From positions 1,929,501 through 1,993,500 of the forward strand of contig NC_091966.1 of the NCBI RefSeq assembly GCF_036711975.1: 64,000 nt of DNA, in the 5' to 3' direction. The position numbers and the translations under genes were made by a program. Under the pieces are notes generated by a model. It searched no databases. It worked only from the letters and a program-made list of their open reading frames with translations, and had not been told where the DNA came from. Each line of letters opens with the position of its first letter. Within the stretch, counting starts at the first letter, position 1. Below, piece by piece: positions 30,935-43,027 of this stretch. This DNA comes from Onthophagus taurus. Lineage: Eukaryota > Arthropoda > Insecta > Coleoptera > Scarabaeidae.

Positions 30935-33900
30935 CTCCTTTAATTAAGGTTATGCAGAAAATAGAGCAAATTCAAAAAATCGCTGCGAGGTTATTTATGA
31001 AAATTAATAAATAATTTTGATGTTATATTAAAGATAAATTCCTCTTCTTCAAGAAATCGTAAAGAAATTAATATATTTATTAAATAAAATTTTGAGATAT
31101 TTTAAAAAATCCAAACATCTTCTTTAATTGAGGTTACGCTAAAAATAGAGGAATTTCAGATAAATCGCTGTTAATAAATGATTTTGATGTTATATTGAAG
31201 ACAAATTCTTCTTCTTTAAGAACTCGTGAAGAAATTAATATGTTTATTAAATGAGATTTTGAGATATGTTTAAAAATCCAAACATTTCCTTTAATTGAGG
31301 TTACGTAAAAAATAGAGCAAATTCAAAAAACCGCTGAGAGGTTATTTATGAAAATTAATAAATGATTTTGATGTTATGTTGAAGACAAATTCTTCTTCTT
31401 TAAGAACTCGTGAAGAAATTACTATGTTTATTAAATGAGATTTTGAGATATGTTTAAAAATCCAAACATTTCCTTTAATTGAGGTTGTGCAGAAAATAGA
31501 GCAAATTCAAAAAATCGCTGAGAGGTTATTTATGAAAATTAATAAATGATTTTGATGTTATATTGGAGACAAATTCTTCTTCTTTAAGAACTCGCGAAGA
31601 AATTAATATATTTATTACAGGTGATTTTGAGATATGTTTAAAAATCCAAACATCTCCATTAATTACGGTTACGTAAAAAATAGAGCAAATTCAAAAAATC
31701 GCTGAGAGGTTATTTTTGAAAATTAATAAATGATTTTGATGTTATATTGAAGACAAATTCTTCTTCTTTCAGAACTCGTGAAGAAATTAGTATATTTATT
31801 AAATGAGATTTTGAGATATGTTTAAAAATCCAAACATGTCCTTTAATTGAGGTTACGTAGAAAATAGAGCAAATTCAAAATCGCTGAGAGATTATTTATG
31901 AAGATTAATAAATAATTTTGATGCTATATTGAAGACAAATTCTTCTTCTTTAAGAACTCGTGATGAAATTAATATATTTATTAAATGAGATCTTGAGATA
32001 TGTTTAAAAATCCAAATATCTTCTTTAATTGAGGTTATGCAGAAAATAGAGTAAATTCAAAATATCGCTGAGAGGTTATTTATGAAAATTAATAAATGAT
32101 TTTGATGTTATATTGAAGATAAATTCCTCTTCTTCAAGAAATAGTGAAGAAATTTATATATTTATTAAATGAGATTTTAAGATATGTTTAAAAATCCAAA
32201 CATCTCTTTTAATTGAGGTTACGTAGAAAATAGAGCAAATTCAAAAAATCGCTTAGAGATTATTTATGAAAATTAATAAATGATTTTGATGTTATATTGA
32301 AGACATATTCTTCTTCTTTAAGAACTTGTGAAAAAATTAATATGTTTATTAAATGAGATTTTGAGATATGTTTAAAAATCCAAACATTTCCTTTAATTGA
32401 GGTTACGTGGAAAATAGAGCAAATTCAAAAAATCGCTGAGAGGTTATTTATGAAAATTAATAAATAATTTTGATGTTATATTGAAGAGAAATTCTTCTTC
32501 TTCAAGAAATAGTGAAGAAATTTATATATTTATTAAATGAGATTTTAAGATATGTTTAAAAATCCAAACATCTCCTTTAATTGAGGTTACGTAGAAATTA
32601 GAGCAAATTCAAAAAATCGCTGAGAAGTTTTTTATGAAAATAAATAACTAATTTTGATGTTATATTGAAGACAAACTGTTCTTCTTTAAGAACTTGTGAA
32701 GAAATTAATATGTTTATTAAATGAGATTTTGAGATACGTTTAAAAATCCAAACATCTCCTTTAATTGAGGTTATCCAGAAAATAGAGCAAATTCAAAAAA
32801 TCGCTGAGAGGTTATTTATGAAGATTAATAAATAATTTTGATGTTATATTGAAGACAAATTCTTCTTCTTTAAGAACTCGTGATGAAATTAATATATTTA
32901 TTAAATGAGATTTTGAGATATGTTTAAAAATCCAAACATCTTTAATTGAGGTTACGTAGAAAATAGAGGAAATTCAAAAAATCGCTGAGAGGTTATTTAT
33001 GAAGATTAATAAATAATTTTGATGTTATATTGAAGACAAATTCTTCTTCTTTAAGAACTCGTGATGAAATTAATATATTTATTAAATGAGATTTTGAGAT
33101 ATGTTTAAAAATCCAAACATCTTTAATTGAGGTTACGTAGAAAATAGAGGAAATTCAAAAAATCGCTGAGAGGTTATTTATGAAAATTAATAAATGATTT
33201 TGATGTTATATTGAAGACAAACTGTTCTTCTTTAAGAACTTGTGAAGAAATTAATATGTTTATTAAATGAGATTTTGAGATATGTTTAAAAATCCAAACA
33301 TCTCCTTTAATTGAGGTTACGTAGAAAATAGAAGAAATTAAAAAAATCGCTGAGAGGCTATTTATGAAAATTAATAAATGATTTTGATGTTATATTGAAG
33401 ACAAACTGTTCTTTTTTAAGAACTTGTGAAGAAATTAATATGTTTATTAAATGAGATTTTGAGATATGTTTAAAAATCCAAACATCTTCTTTAATTGAGG
33501 TTATACAGAAAATAGAGCAAATTCAAAAAATCGCTGAAAGGTTATTTATGAAAATTAATAAATGATTTTGATGTTATATTGAAGACAAATTCTTCTTCTT
33601 TAAGAACTCGTGAAGAAATTAATATGTTTATTAAATGAGATTTTGAGATATGTTTAAAAATCCAAACATTTCCTTTAATTGAGGTTACGTAAAAAATAGA
33701 GCAAATTCAAAAAACCGCTGAGAGGTTATTTATGAAAATTAATAAATGATTTTGATGTTATGTTGAAGACAAATTCTTCTTCTTTAAGAACTCGTGAAGA
33801 AATTAATACACTTATTAAATGAGATTTTGAGATATGTTTAATAATTCAAACATCCCCTTTAATTGAGGTTGTGCAGAAAATAGCGCAAATTCAAAAAATC

Positions 33901-34566
33901 GCTGAGAGGTTATTTATGAAAATTAATAAATAATTTTGATGTTATATCGAAGACAAATTCTTCTTCTTTAAGAACTTGTGAAGAAATTTATATATTTATT
34001 AAATGAGATTTTGAGATATATTTAAAAATCTAAACATCCCCTTTAATTGAGGTTGTGCAGAAAATAGAGCAAATTCAAAAAATCGCTGAGAGGTTATTTA
34101 TGAAAATTAATAAATAATTTTGATGTTATATTGAAGACAAATTCTTCTTCTTTAAGAACTTGTGAAGAAATTTATATATTTATTAAATGAGATTTTGAGA
34201 TATATTTAAAAATCCAAACATCCCCTTTAATTGAGGTTGTGCAGAAAATAGAGCAAATTCAAAAAATCGCTGAGAGGTTATTTATGAAGATTAATAAATA
34301 ATTTTGATGTTATATTGAAGACAAATTCTTCTTCTTTAAGAACTTGTGAAGAAATTTATATATTTATTAAATGAGATTTTGAGATATATTTAAAAATCCA
34401 AACATCCCCTTTAATTGAGGTTGTGCAGAAAATAGAGCAAATTCAAAAAATCGCTGAGAGGTTATTTATGAAGATTAATAAATAATTTTGATGTTATATT
34501 GAAGACAAATTCTTCTTCTTTAAGAACTCGTGAAAAAATTAATATGTTTATTAAATGAAATTTTGA
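30935..34566. repeat. Satellite A, array 2
   Basis: About 20 head-to-tail units of about 184 bp in the same orientation as array 1, with the consensus TTGAGGTTACGTAGAAAATA and GCAAATTCAAAAAATCGCTG. Variant-sharing blocks, such as the AAAACCGCTGAG variant at about 31328 and again at about 33713, show block-wise amplification inside the array. Confidence 0.88.
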
Positions 34567-34853
34567 GATGTAATTAGATGAATAAAATAACTTTGCTTTT
34601 GAGATGGATAAATTTTATTTCCGGCTCAACCGGTTTCTACTATTTTCAGTCATCTTCAGGAGCTTTAGCCACGTCAATTTTACTTTTAATTTTCAAAATC
34701 TGGATTCATCTTCTTATTTATAATCGTTTTCTTAAATTCTTTGTTGTTAATTATTGTCAAAAATGTCTCTAATTTTGTGTTTTATCTTCTTTTTATGTTA
34801 TTCACTACAACGGTTATTTTATTTTTATTTTTGTGAAACTAAAATAAAACAAG
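34567..34853 (-). mobile_element. Penelope-like terminal remnant in satellite A
   Basis: Non-satellite insert. Its minus strand reads CTGAAGATGACTGAAAATAG then TAGAAACCGGTT (34631-34659), the layout of a decayed hammerhead motif from Penelope-like elements. No coding remains. The flanking satellite is partly deleted, so boundaries are approximate. Confidence 0.5.
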
Positions 34854-35025
34854 AGGTTATTTATGAAAATTAATGAATAATTTTGATGTTATATTGAAGA
34901 CAAATTCTTCTTCTTTAAGAACTCGTAAAGAAATTAATACACTCATTCAATGAGATTTTGAAATATGTTTAAAAATCCAAACATCTCCTTTAATTGAGGT
35001 TGTGCAGAAAATAGAGCAAATTCAC
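34854..35025. repeat. Satellite A, array 2, last unit
   Basis: One further unit (GAGGTTATTTATGAAAATTA to GAAAATAGAGCAAATTCA) before the hairpin elements. Confidence 0.75.
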
Positions 35026-35230
35026 TATCACTAGAACTAACACAACACCTAGAACTAGAATCATTCATGTTTAGCTGTATTGAGAGACGTGCGGCTAAAT
35101 CCGAATGTTTCTAGTTCTTGGTATGGTGTTAGGTCAATTTTTTATCCCTAGAACTAACAGAAGACCTAGAACTAGAATCATTCGGGTTTAGCCGTCTTGA
35201 GAGTCTAGTGTTAGTTCCAGTAGCAGTGGT
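35026..35230. repeat. Two degenerate hairpin elements
   Basis: Imperfect fold-back copies of the CTAGAACTAACA...CATTCG(G/T)GTTTAGCCG motif, related to the clean hairpin at 35276. The arms are about 45-48 bp with several mismatches. Confidence 0.6.
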
Positions 35231-35275
35231 AAGTAGTGCTAGTTAACATAAGATATTACTATATTACATATTTTT

Positions 35276-35407
35276 ATTGCACTAAAACTAGAACTAACAC
35301 TAGACCAAGAACTAGAAACATTCGTGTTTAGCCGTCTTAAGACACGCACTGCTAAACACGAATGTTTCTAGTTCTTGATCTAGTGTTAGTTCTAGTTTTA
35401 GTGCAAT
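35276..35407. repeat. Near-perfect hairpin element (132 bp)
   Basis: 56-bp arms (35276-35331 and 35352-35407), starting ATTGCACTAAAACTAGAACT, are complementary with a single mismatch around a 20-bp loop (CCGTCTTAAGACACGCACTG). It is a fold-back MITE-like unit. The arms' similarity implies recent origin or gene conversion. Confidence 0.8.
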
Positions 35408-35427
35408 AAAATAATGCAACTCGAAAA

Positions 35428-35499
35428 AATTGTAACAGTTTTATGAGTTAAAACTCGCTGGATCTTACATAGATCTCGAGTATGGTCAAGGATGGGAAT
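35428..35499. repeat. Right flank duplication around satellite A array 2
   Basis: Direct repeat of 30835-30934 (shared GATCTTACAT, TATGGTCAAGGATGGGAAT). Confidence 0.85.
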
Positions 35500-36569
35500 T
35501 GTGGGTTGACCTCTATCATAATCTTATAATTATGCGAGTGATTAAGACGATTTGTACTGTTGCAAATCTATATCTAAATTACTTTCGATTTTATTGACAC
35601 TATTAAATGGAACGCAGCTGTACAATCCAATCACAAATCAAAAGTGATATCGAGACCTGCATAACACCGAAAATACGATAAATCACATTGAAACGAAAAA
35701 TTTTAACTTGATCAGAAAGGCAGGATACGAAACGTTAAAAGTCGGCGTTTATTAACGGCGTCGTTGGGTAACAGGAATGGCTTCGTTCACTTTTTCTCTT
35801 TCCAAATTGATACGGCGACTGCCCCACATTGCTACATAACCGGCTGAATTGCAGGACACTTCTGCATTAGTCAACTCCGACGGTCCTACGGCATACTAAG
35901 TCGCGATATTTTTGTGGAGAACTCGTTCTCTGAATCGATTGGTAATAAAGAACAACGTCAAAAAGTCGCCACTTCAACGGAAAAGATCTTTTTTTGCCAG
36001 TAAATTCTGACAAGTAGGTTGAGAGGACAAAAAATCGCAGAATTAAAACTAATCCAGTTTTTTTTTCTTGTAAGTGAAGGCCGATAAAAAAAATAAAAAA
36101 ATAATAATAGAATAATGGCTTATTTGCATATGTTCGCGTGCTGGTTCGCGGAATTAAATGAGCGTAACGCATCTTGCTTAATTGGTCGATAAATCGTTTG
36201 CAGAACGCCACGGTATCAGGAGGTCAGTATACACCCACTTTTTTTTATTACGTTACTATTCGTACGTTGCTCGATTTTTAATTACCCGATTTATTTTCTA
36301 GGTCTCATTGAAAGCAAGTTTGTTGTATAACAAATTCAATTACTAACTTTCAATTAGCTTTATAATGAATCAAAATTATAATTAAAACTTCATTTCAGAA
36401 CCTTTCCCATAATATTTGTCAACAAATATATTCAGATATATAAAATTAGGTGTTTAAATGTGGGAGAGAATTATGACCAAGGAAATCATATCACTCTAAC
36501 GTGATATTTCTGGAAATACAACGCAAAGATCCTGATTAAAGTTAAAAGTCAATCTGATGATCAATTTGT
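35500..36569. other. Noncoding spacer
   Basis: Unique AT-rich DNA. A 114-codon minus-strand frame (35867-36211) has no signal peptide or domain and is crossed by homopolymer runs. I do not call it a gene. Confidence 0.4.
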
Positions 36570-37440
36570 TAGCAGTACTACAACCTAACACCACAAAAAG
36601 ACAACATAACACATTGTAATTCGTATTTGAAACACAGGAAGCCAAGCGAATTCCAAGCCAATCCAGCAAGTCTCTTCAAGTTTAAAGAAATAAGCCAAAT
36701 CGTTTCTTTTGTTGGCATAAGGACGTACTATATTTGACATCACTCTGCATGGTCAGGAAAATTAACCTAACTACAAAGTGACTCATGTCTACTCCAAACA
36801 AACCCAACCTCAAGCAATCAACTCAACGCAATCGTAACCTAACCAAAGTGTAATTCAAATCCAAAATTACTTAAAGCTGAAGTATTGTAATACAGCTCTA
36901 GAGCAATTCAACTGCAAAGTAATTCAATGACAAAACTAATCAAAATATTACAAAAGCAATCCAAACTTACAACTCAACACTAAAATAACTCAACTCCTAA
37001 GTAAGTCAAGAAAGTAATCTAAATATCATCACCAAAGCACATTAACCTCAAAGTTAAAGCAGATAGCACCTACTAATAAGTCCAACCTCAAAGCATTTAA
37101 CTCAACGTTAAAGCAATTTAATCAAAGAGTTATTCAAACTCAAAGCGATTTAACGCTGCAGCAACATAACTACAAAGAGACTGTTTTTCAAACCAAGTCA
37201 ATTCAACCTCTTAACGAAATAAGCGTAAAATAAGCAAGCCTCAAAGGGATTCAACCCCAAAGAACTGTAAATGTCAGCAACTCATTCAATTAATGACTCC
37301 AAAACTAAGAACCTCAAAATACTTCAATAGCAAAGTAACCATTTCTAAGCAAGCCCGTTCAATCCATAAACAATCCAATCACGAAGTAATATAAAGAAAG
37401 TTATCTTAACAAAGAATCGTATGATTCTGACTTTTTCTAA
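36570..37440. repeat. Degenerate CAAAGCAATTCAAC minisatellite
   Basis: Pyrimidine-poor, C/A-rich phrases such as CTCAAAGCAATTCAACCTCA repeat imperfectly every about 15-25 bp. No coding potential. Confidence 0.55.
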
Positions 37441-37811
37441 ATGTTGTAACCCCGAAATTGATGAAATGTTTTGGGATTGGTTTAAATAATAATAGAGGTT
37501 TTAATGTTATGAAGAATTGAGTTTTCGTGAAACGAGATACCTAGACAAGATCCAGATTTTTGTATTGTATGACGGTAGCCTAGTTGCCTAAATACCTTAA
37601 GGTAGAGAAAAACTTTAGGAATGTTTTTGATTGCAGCATAATTACATTAATTACTATACTTCCACTTCCCGAAAGCCCTGTGTCTCATTTGAAGGTTTAA
37701 TTGTTCATTTACAATTTCGTTACCAATCTTTACACATATTTTTAATAATGTTATGTTATGAATGTTGAAAATGAATGTTATGCAATTTTATCATTTATAT
37801 AAATAGAAAAG

Positions 37812-38075
37812 AAATAGAAAACAGACAGCTGTGCTGGTATGGATACATTGGACACATAGTCAGAATGCCAGAAGAGTAATGGCCATTTTCATATATGTTG
37901 AATAGTTAGAAAATGAAGAAGAGCCAGGCCAAGAATAAAATGGTAGGATGGAGTGGAGAAGATAGTGCGCAAGAGAGGAGGAAGTGTGCAGGAAGTGAAG
38001 AATATGGTAAGGAACAGACGTAGGTTTAAAAGATGGATAGAGGATTTCAACAACACCATAACGCTGTAATGGTAT
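37812..38075 (+). mobile_element. RTE-type LINE scrap (ORF2 C-terminus)
   Basis: Translates, with in-frame stops, as ENRQLCWYGYIGHIVRMPEE, a gap, RRARPRIKW then DGVEKIVRKRGG and RRRFKRWIE. This is the W-Y-G-H-x-x-R-M-P-E-E ... G-R-P-R-x-x-W-x-D-G-V terminus common to RTE-like endonuclease-reverse transcriptases. It is an old decayed fragment of about 260 bp. Confidence 0.65.
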
Positions 38076-38256
38076 CTAGGGGAAATGATAAAGAAGAATA
38101 ATAATTTATAAGTTGTTATTATCGAAAGTCATTTCATGTTCATAATAAAGAAAATAAGTTTACAATTTTATAAAATATTTATTCAATATCATTCCTAGCT
38201 ATAACAGCTTTTTAATCCTTACTGATGTTATCTTAAGAAGATACTTCGCAATTTTC

Positions 38257-38845
38257 TTACCAGCTTTTTCTTCCCCATCTACGATTATCCCTGTCATTAC
38301 CGTTTCCACGTCGATCATCATCATCATCTACTCTATCACGACGATCATCTCTTCTCTCATCTCTTCCATTGCTTCTCCATTCATTCCTATTATCGTCTCT
38401 TCTTTCATCATTTCCTTCATCTCGTCTATCTTCTCTATTCCCCCAGCTACTACTTCTTCCTACATCATTATTTCGTCTTTCACCCCATCCACGACCACCA
38501 TCATTATCCCGTCTATTATCCCATCCACGACCACCATCATTATCGCGTCTATTCCATCCACGTTCCTTATCATCGTCTTGTTCATTATTCCGTTCATTTC
38601 CACCATTTCTTCGCCTATCATCGCCATCATCATCGTCATTTCGATTTCCTCCGCGATTTCCTTCACCCCGTCCCCATCCTTCTCTAACAACTTTTACAGG
38701 GTTATAAGCACGTAGATTGGTATTAATGGTAGACCTAGCTTCCCATGTTAATGCCGTGGCTACGCAAATACAAAGAACGAGCTGAAAAGATAAATTATTA
38801 ATTATTTTAGTTTTAATTTATAACTAAACTTACCAATTTCAACAT
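38257..38845 (-). CDS. Secreted Asp/Arg/Asn/Gly/Trp-rich low-complexity protein
   Basis: Assembled on the minus strand. Exon 1 is 38834-38845 (MLKL, donor GTAAGT) and exon 2 is 38781 down to 38257 (acceptor TTTTCAG, stop TAA). The 178-residue product has signal peptide MLKLLVLCICVATALTWEA. A short ordered stretch follows (RSTINTNLRAYNPVKVVREG), then about 135 residues of hydrophilic repeats such as RRDNDGGRGW(D/G) and NDERRDD, with a DDDDD run and terminal RRWGRKSW. It is highly charged with both signs, with regularly spaced Trp and no Cys. I know no matching family. Neighbouring genes and the exon structure suggest an extracellular, possibly matrix or antimicrobial-like role, unproven. The larger plus-strand frame here is its antisense shadow. 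Confidence 0.8.
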
Positions 38846-38930
38846 TTTGATGAATGTTTTTAGTTTTAGTTGGTGATGCGGAAGTTAATTTTGATTTGAT
38901 TTGGTGGTGGGTTAGGTTGTCTTATATACC

Positions 38931-38938
38931 AAACACCC
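38931..38938 (-). promoter_or_regulatory. TATA box of the 38257 gene
   Basis: TATATAAG on the minus strand, about 86 bp before the ATG at 38845. Confidence 0.6.
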
Positions 38939-39111
38939 CACTAAACGATGATAAGGTGATATCGTGTAGGCTTAATGTAAATTTATTTAGAAAGGATTTA
39001 ATATGGGATATTTGCAATGGTAATGTTTAGATTTGACCGTAATTACTTTGTTCCCGAATTAAACTTGACCGAGCAGACCCTGGTAATATTTAATATTATT
39101 GCGTCAACTAC

Positions 39112-39195
39112 CCGCTTGAGTAGGTTTAGGTGGCGAAAAATTATTTTATACTTTTTGAGTAATTGCTGATTAAGTTGACTCGATATTGCATCAAC
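39112..39195. repeat. Left flank duplication around satellite B
   Basis: CCGCTTGAGTAGGTTTAGGTGGC ... GATATTGCATCAA recurs at 43028-43083 (CCGCTTGAGTAGATTTAAG ... GATATTGCATCAA) with an internal deletion. Confidence 0.75.
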
Positions 39196-42100
39196 TATCA
39201 AAATGACGCTGCTTTTAGTGGTGAGTTCAAAAATTGATTTCTAAGCTATGAGTAAAATTGGATTAATGAAATTTGGGGTATTAATTTAGAATTCCTCAAT
39301 AATTTATATGGTGAAAACCGTCTTTTGATACCTCGATTCGTTTTTAAGAAATTAATTGTTAAAGATTATCTAAAAATTACCAATTTACATTGAGACCCTC
39401 GTTTAGTGTTGAGTTCAAATATTTATTTCTAAGCTATGAATAAAATTGGAAGAACGAAATTTGGGGTGTTAATTTAGAATTCGCCAATAATTTATATGGT
39501 GAAACCCATTTTTTGATATCTTGATTCGTTTCGTTGATATTAATTGTGAAAGATAACCTAAAATTATCAATCTACATTGACACCCTAGTTTAGTGTTGAG
39601 TTCAAAAATGTATTTGTAAGGTATGAGTAAAATTGGAAGAATGAAATTTGGGGTATTAATTTAGAATTCCTTAATAATTTATATGGTGAAAACCGTTTTT
39701 GATAACTCGATTCGTTTTTTAGACATTAATTGTTAAAGATAATCTAAAAATTACCAATTTACATTGACATCCTCGTTTAGTGTTGAGTTTAAAAATGTAT
39801 TTCTAAGGTATGAGTAAAATTGGAAGAATGAAATTTGGGGTATTAATTTAGAATTCCTTAATAATTTATATGGTGAAAACCGTTTTTGATAACTCGATTC
39901 GTTTTTTAGACATTAATTGTTAAAGATAATCTAAAAATTACCAATTTACATTGACATCCTCGTTTAGTGTTGAGTTTAAAAATGTATTTCTAAGGTATGA
40001 GTAAAATTGGAAGAATGAAATTTGGGGTATTAATTTAGAATTCCTTAATAATTTATATGGTGAAAACCGTTTTTGATAACTCGATTCGTTTTTTAGACAT
40101 TAATTGTTAAAGATAATCTAAAAATTACCAATTTACATTGACATCCTCGTTTAGTGTTGAGTTTAAAAATGTATTTCTAAGGTATGAGTAAAATTGGAAG
40201 AATGAAATTTGGGGTATTAATTTAGAATTCCTTAATAATTTATATGGTGAAAACCGTTTTTGATAACTCGATTCGTTTTTTAGACATTAATTGTTAAAGA
40301 TAATCTAAAAATTACCAATTTACATTGACATCCTCGTTTAGTGTTGAGTTTAAAAATGTATTTCTAAGGTATGAGTAAAATTGGAAGAATGAAATTTGGG
40401 GTATTAATTTAGAATTCCTTAATAATTTATATGGTGAAAACCGTTTTTTGATACCTCGATTCGTTTTTGAGATATTAATTGTTAAAGATAATCTAAAAAT
40501 TATCAATTTACATTGACACCCTCGTTTAGTGTTGAGTTCAAAAATTGATCTCTAAGCTATGAGTAAAATTGGAAGAATTAAATTTAGGGTGTTAATTTAG
40601 AATTCTCCATTAATTTATATGGTGAAAACCATTTTTTGATATCTCGATTCCTTTTTAAGATATTAATTGTTAAAGATAACCTAAAATTATCAATTTACAT
40701 TGACACCCTCGTTTAGTGTTGAGTTCAAAAATGTATATCTAAGGTAGGAGTAAAATTGGAAGAATGAAATTTGGGGTATTAATTTAGAATTTTTCAATAA
40801 TTTATATGGTGAAAACCGTCTTTTGATACCTCGATTCATTTTTAAGACATTAATTGTTAAAGATAATCTAAAAATTACCAATTTACATTGACATCCTCGT
40901 TTAGTGTTGAGTTCAAAAATTGATCTCTAAGCTATGAGTAAAATTGGAAGAATTAAATTTGGGGTGTCAATTTAGAATTCCCCATTAATTTATATAGTGA
41001 AAACCATTTTTTGATATCTCGATTCGTTTTTGAGATATTAATTGTTAAAGATAACCTAAAATTACCAATTTACACTGACACCCTCGTTTAGTGTTGAGTT
41101 CAAAAATGTATTTCTAAGGTATGAGTAAAATTGGAAGAATAAAATTTGGAGTATTAATCTAAAATTCCCCAATAATTTATATGGTAAAAACCATTTTTTG
41201 ATATCTCGATCCGTTTTTGAGAAATTAATTGTTAAATTGAACCTAAAAATATTCAAAATGACGCTCTTGTTAGTGGTTAGTTAAAAATTTTATTTCTAAA
41301 TTATGAGTAAAAGTAGAATAATGAAATTTGGGGTATTAATGTAGAATTCCCCAATAATTTATATGGTGAAAACCATTTTTTGATATCTCGATTCGTATTT
41401 GAGAAATTAATTGTTAAAGAGAACCTAAAAAAAATATCGATTTACATTGACACCTCTTTTAGTGTTGAGTTGAAAAATGTATTTCTAAGGTATGAATGAA
41501 ATTGGAAGAATATGGAAGAAAATATTGTTTAATCTCAATTAAACAATATTTTCTATTAAATTTTTCTTTTTATTTTTTACTTTTTTTAATAAGGTCTGTA
41601 TGCAAATTAACAAACGTTACTGACCAGTCATAGCTCGCACCGCATAATTGTGTAATCCACACCGCGCACAATTATGCGACCTACATTAACTACTTTAAAA
41701 GACTTGATTATTGTTATGTTAGCATATAAGAATTTGTATATAAACATTAATTGTTAAAGATAACCTAAAATTATCAATTTACATTGACACCCTCGTTTAG
41801 TGTTGAGTTCAAAAATGTATTTCTAAGGTATGAGTAAAATTGGAAGAATGAAATGTTGGGTATTGATTTAGAATTCCCCAATCATTTATGTGGTGAAAAC
41901 CGTTTTTTGATACCTCGATTCGTTTTTAAGACATTAATTGTTAAAGATAATCTAAAAATTACCAATTTACATTGACACCCTCGTTTACTGTTGAGTTCAA
42001 AAATATATTTCTAAGGTATGAGTAAAATTGGAAGAATGAAATGTTGGGTATTGATTTAGAATTCCCCAATAATTTATGTGGTGAAAACCGTTTTTCGATA

Positions 42101-43027
42101 CCTCGATTCGTTTTTAAGACAGTAATTGTTAAAGATAATCTAAAAATTACCAATTTACATTGACACCCTCGTTTACTGTTGAGTTCAAAAATATATTTCT
42201 AAGGTATTAGTAAAATTGGAAGAATGAAATGTTGGGTATTAATTTAGAATTCCCCAATAATTTATTCGGTGAAAACCGTTTTTTGATACCTCGATTCGTT
42301 TTTAAGACATTAATTGTTAAAGATAACCTAAAATTATCAATTTACATTGACACCCTCGTTTAGTGTTGAGTTCAAAAATGTATTTCTAAGGTATGAGTAA
42401 AATTGGAAGAATGAAATTTGGAGTATTAATCTAAAATTCCCCAATAATTTATATGGTAAAAACCATTTTTTGATATCTCGATTCGTTTTTGAGAAATTAA
42501 TTGTTAAAATTAACCTATAAAAATTACCGATTTACATTAACACCTCTTTTAGTGTTGAGTTCAAAAATTCATTTCTAAGGTATGAGTGAAATTGGAAGAA
42601 TGAAATTTGGACTATTAATTTAGTATTTTCACGTAACTTTAACGGTGTAAACCGTATCTTGATATTCCGATTCGTTTTTGAGAAATTAATTGTTAAAGTT
42701 AACCTAAAAATTTACCGATTCAAAATGACACTGTTGTTAGTGGTTAGTTAAAAAGTGTATTTCTACACTATGAGTAAAAGTAGAATAATGAAATTTGGGG
42801 TATTAATGTAGAATTCCCCAATAATTTATATGGTAAAAACCATTTTTTGATATCTCGATTCTTTTTTAAGATATTAATTGTTAAAGATAACCTAAAAATT
42901 ACCAATTTACATTCTCATCCTCGTTTAGTGTTGAGTTCAAAAATGTATTTCTAAACTATGAGTGAAATTGGAAGAATGAAATTTGGAGTATTAATTTAGC
43001 ATTCCCAAATGACTTTAATGGTGAAAA
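39196..43027. repeat. Satellite B (187 bp), main array
   Basis: About 20 units with landmarks TTAGTGTTGAGTTCAAAAAT, GAGTAAAATTGGAAGAATGA, TTATATGGTGAAAACC and ATTAATTGTTAAAGATAA. The starts TGTTGAG at 39781, 39968 and 40155 give exactly 187 bp, and four successive units there are almost identical. The array is interrupted at 41515-41745 by an unrelated AT-rich insert with two perfect palindromes. Minus-strand 60-64-codon frames are repeat artefacts. Confidence 0.9.
41515..41745. other. Palindrome-bearing insert in satellite B
   Basis: Non-satellite sequence with inverted repeats AGAAAATATTGTTTAAT (41517-41533, mate 41538-41554, 4-bp loop) and CGCATAATTGTG (41641-41652, mate 41667-41678, 14-bp loop). 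No coding frame. Its identity is unknown. Confidence 0.65.

Noticed and set aside
35867-36211. 114-codon minus-strand frame
   Set aside because: No signal peptide, domain or promoter. It has low-complexity Phe/Tyr stretches from T-rich DNA and an unsupported start.
38369-38707. 112-codon plus-strand Ser/Leu/Pro-rich frame
   Set aside because: It is the antisense of the well-supported spliced minus-strand gene at 38257-38845, which has TATA box, splice sites and signal peptide.
40312-42153. Minus-strand frames (IIFRLSLTINISKTNRG-type) repeated through satellite B
   Set aside because: They recur once per 187-bp-unit group and change with unit indels. They are repeat artefacts, not a gene family.
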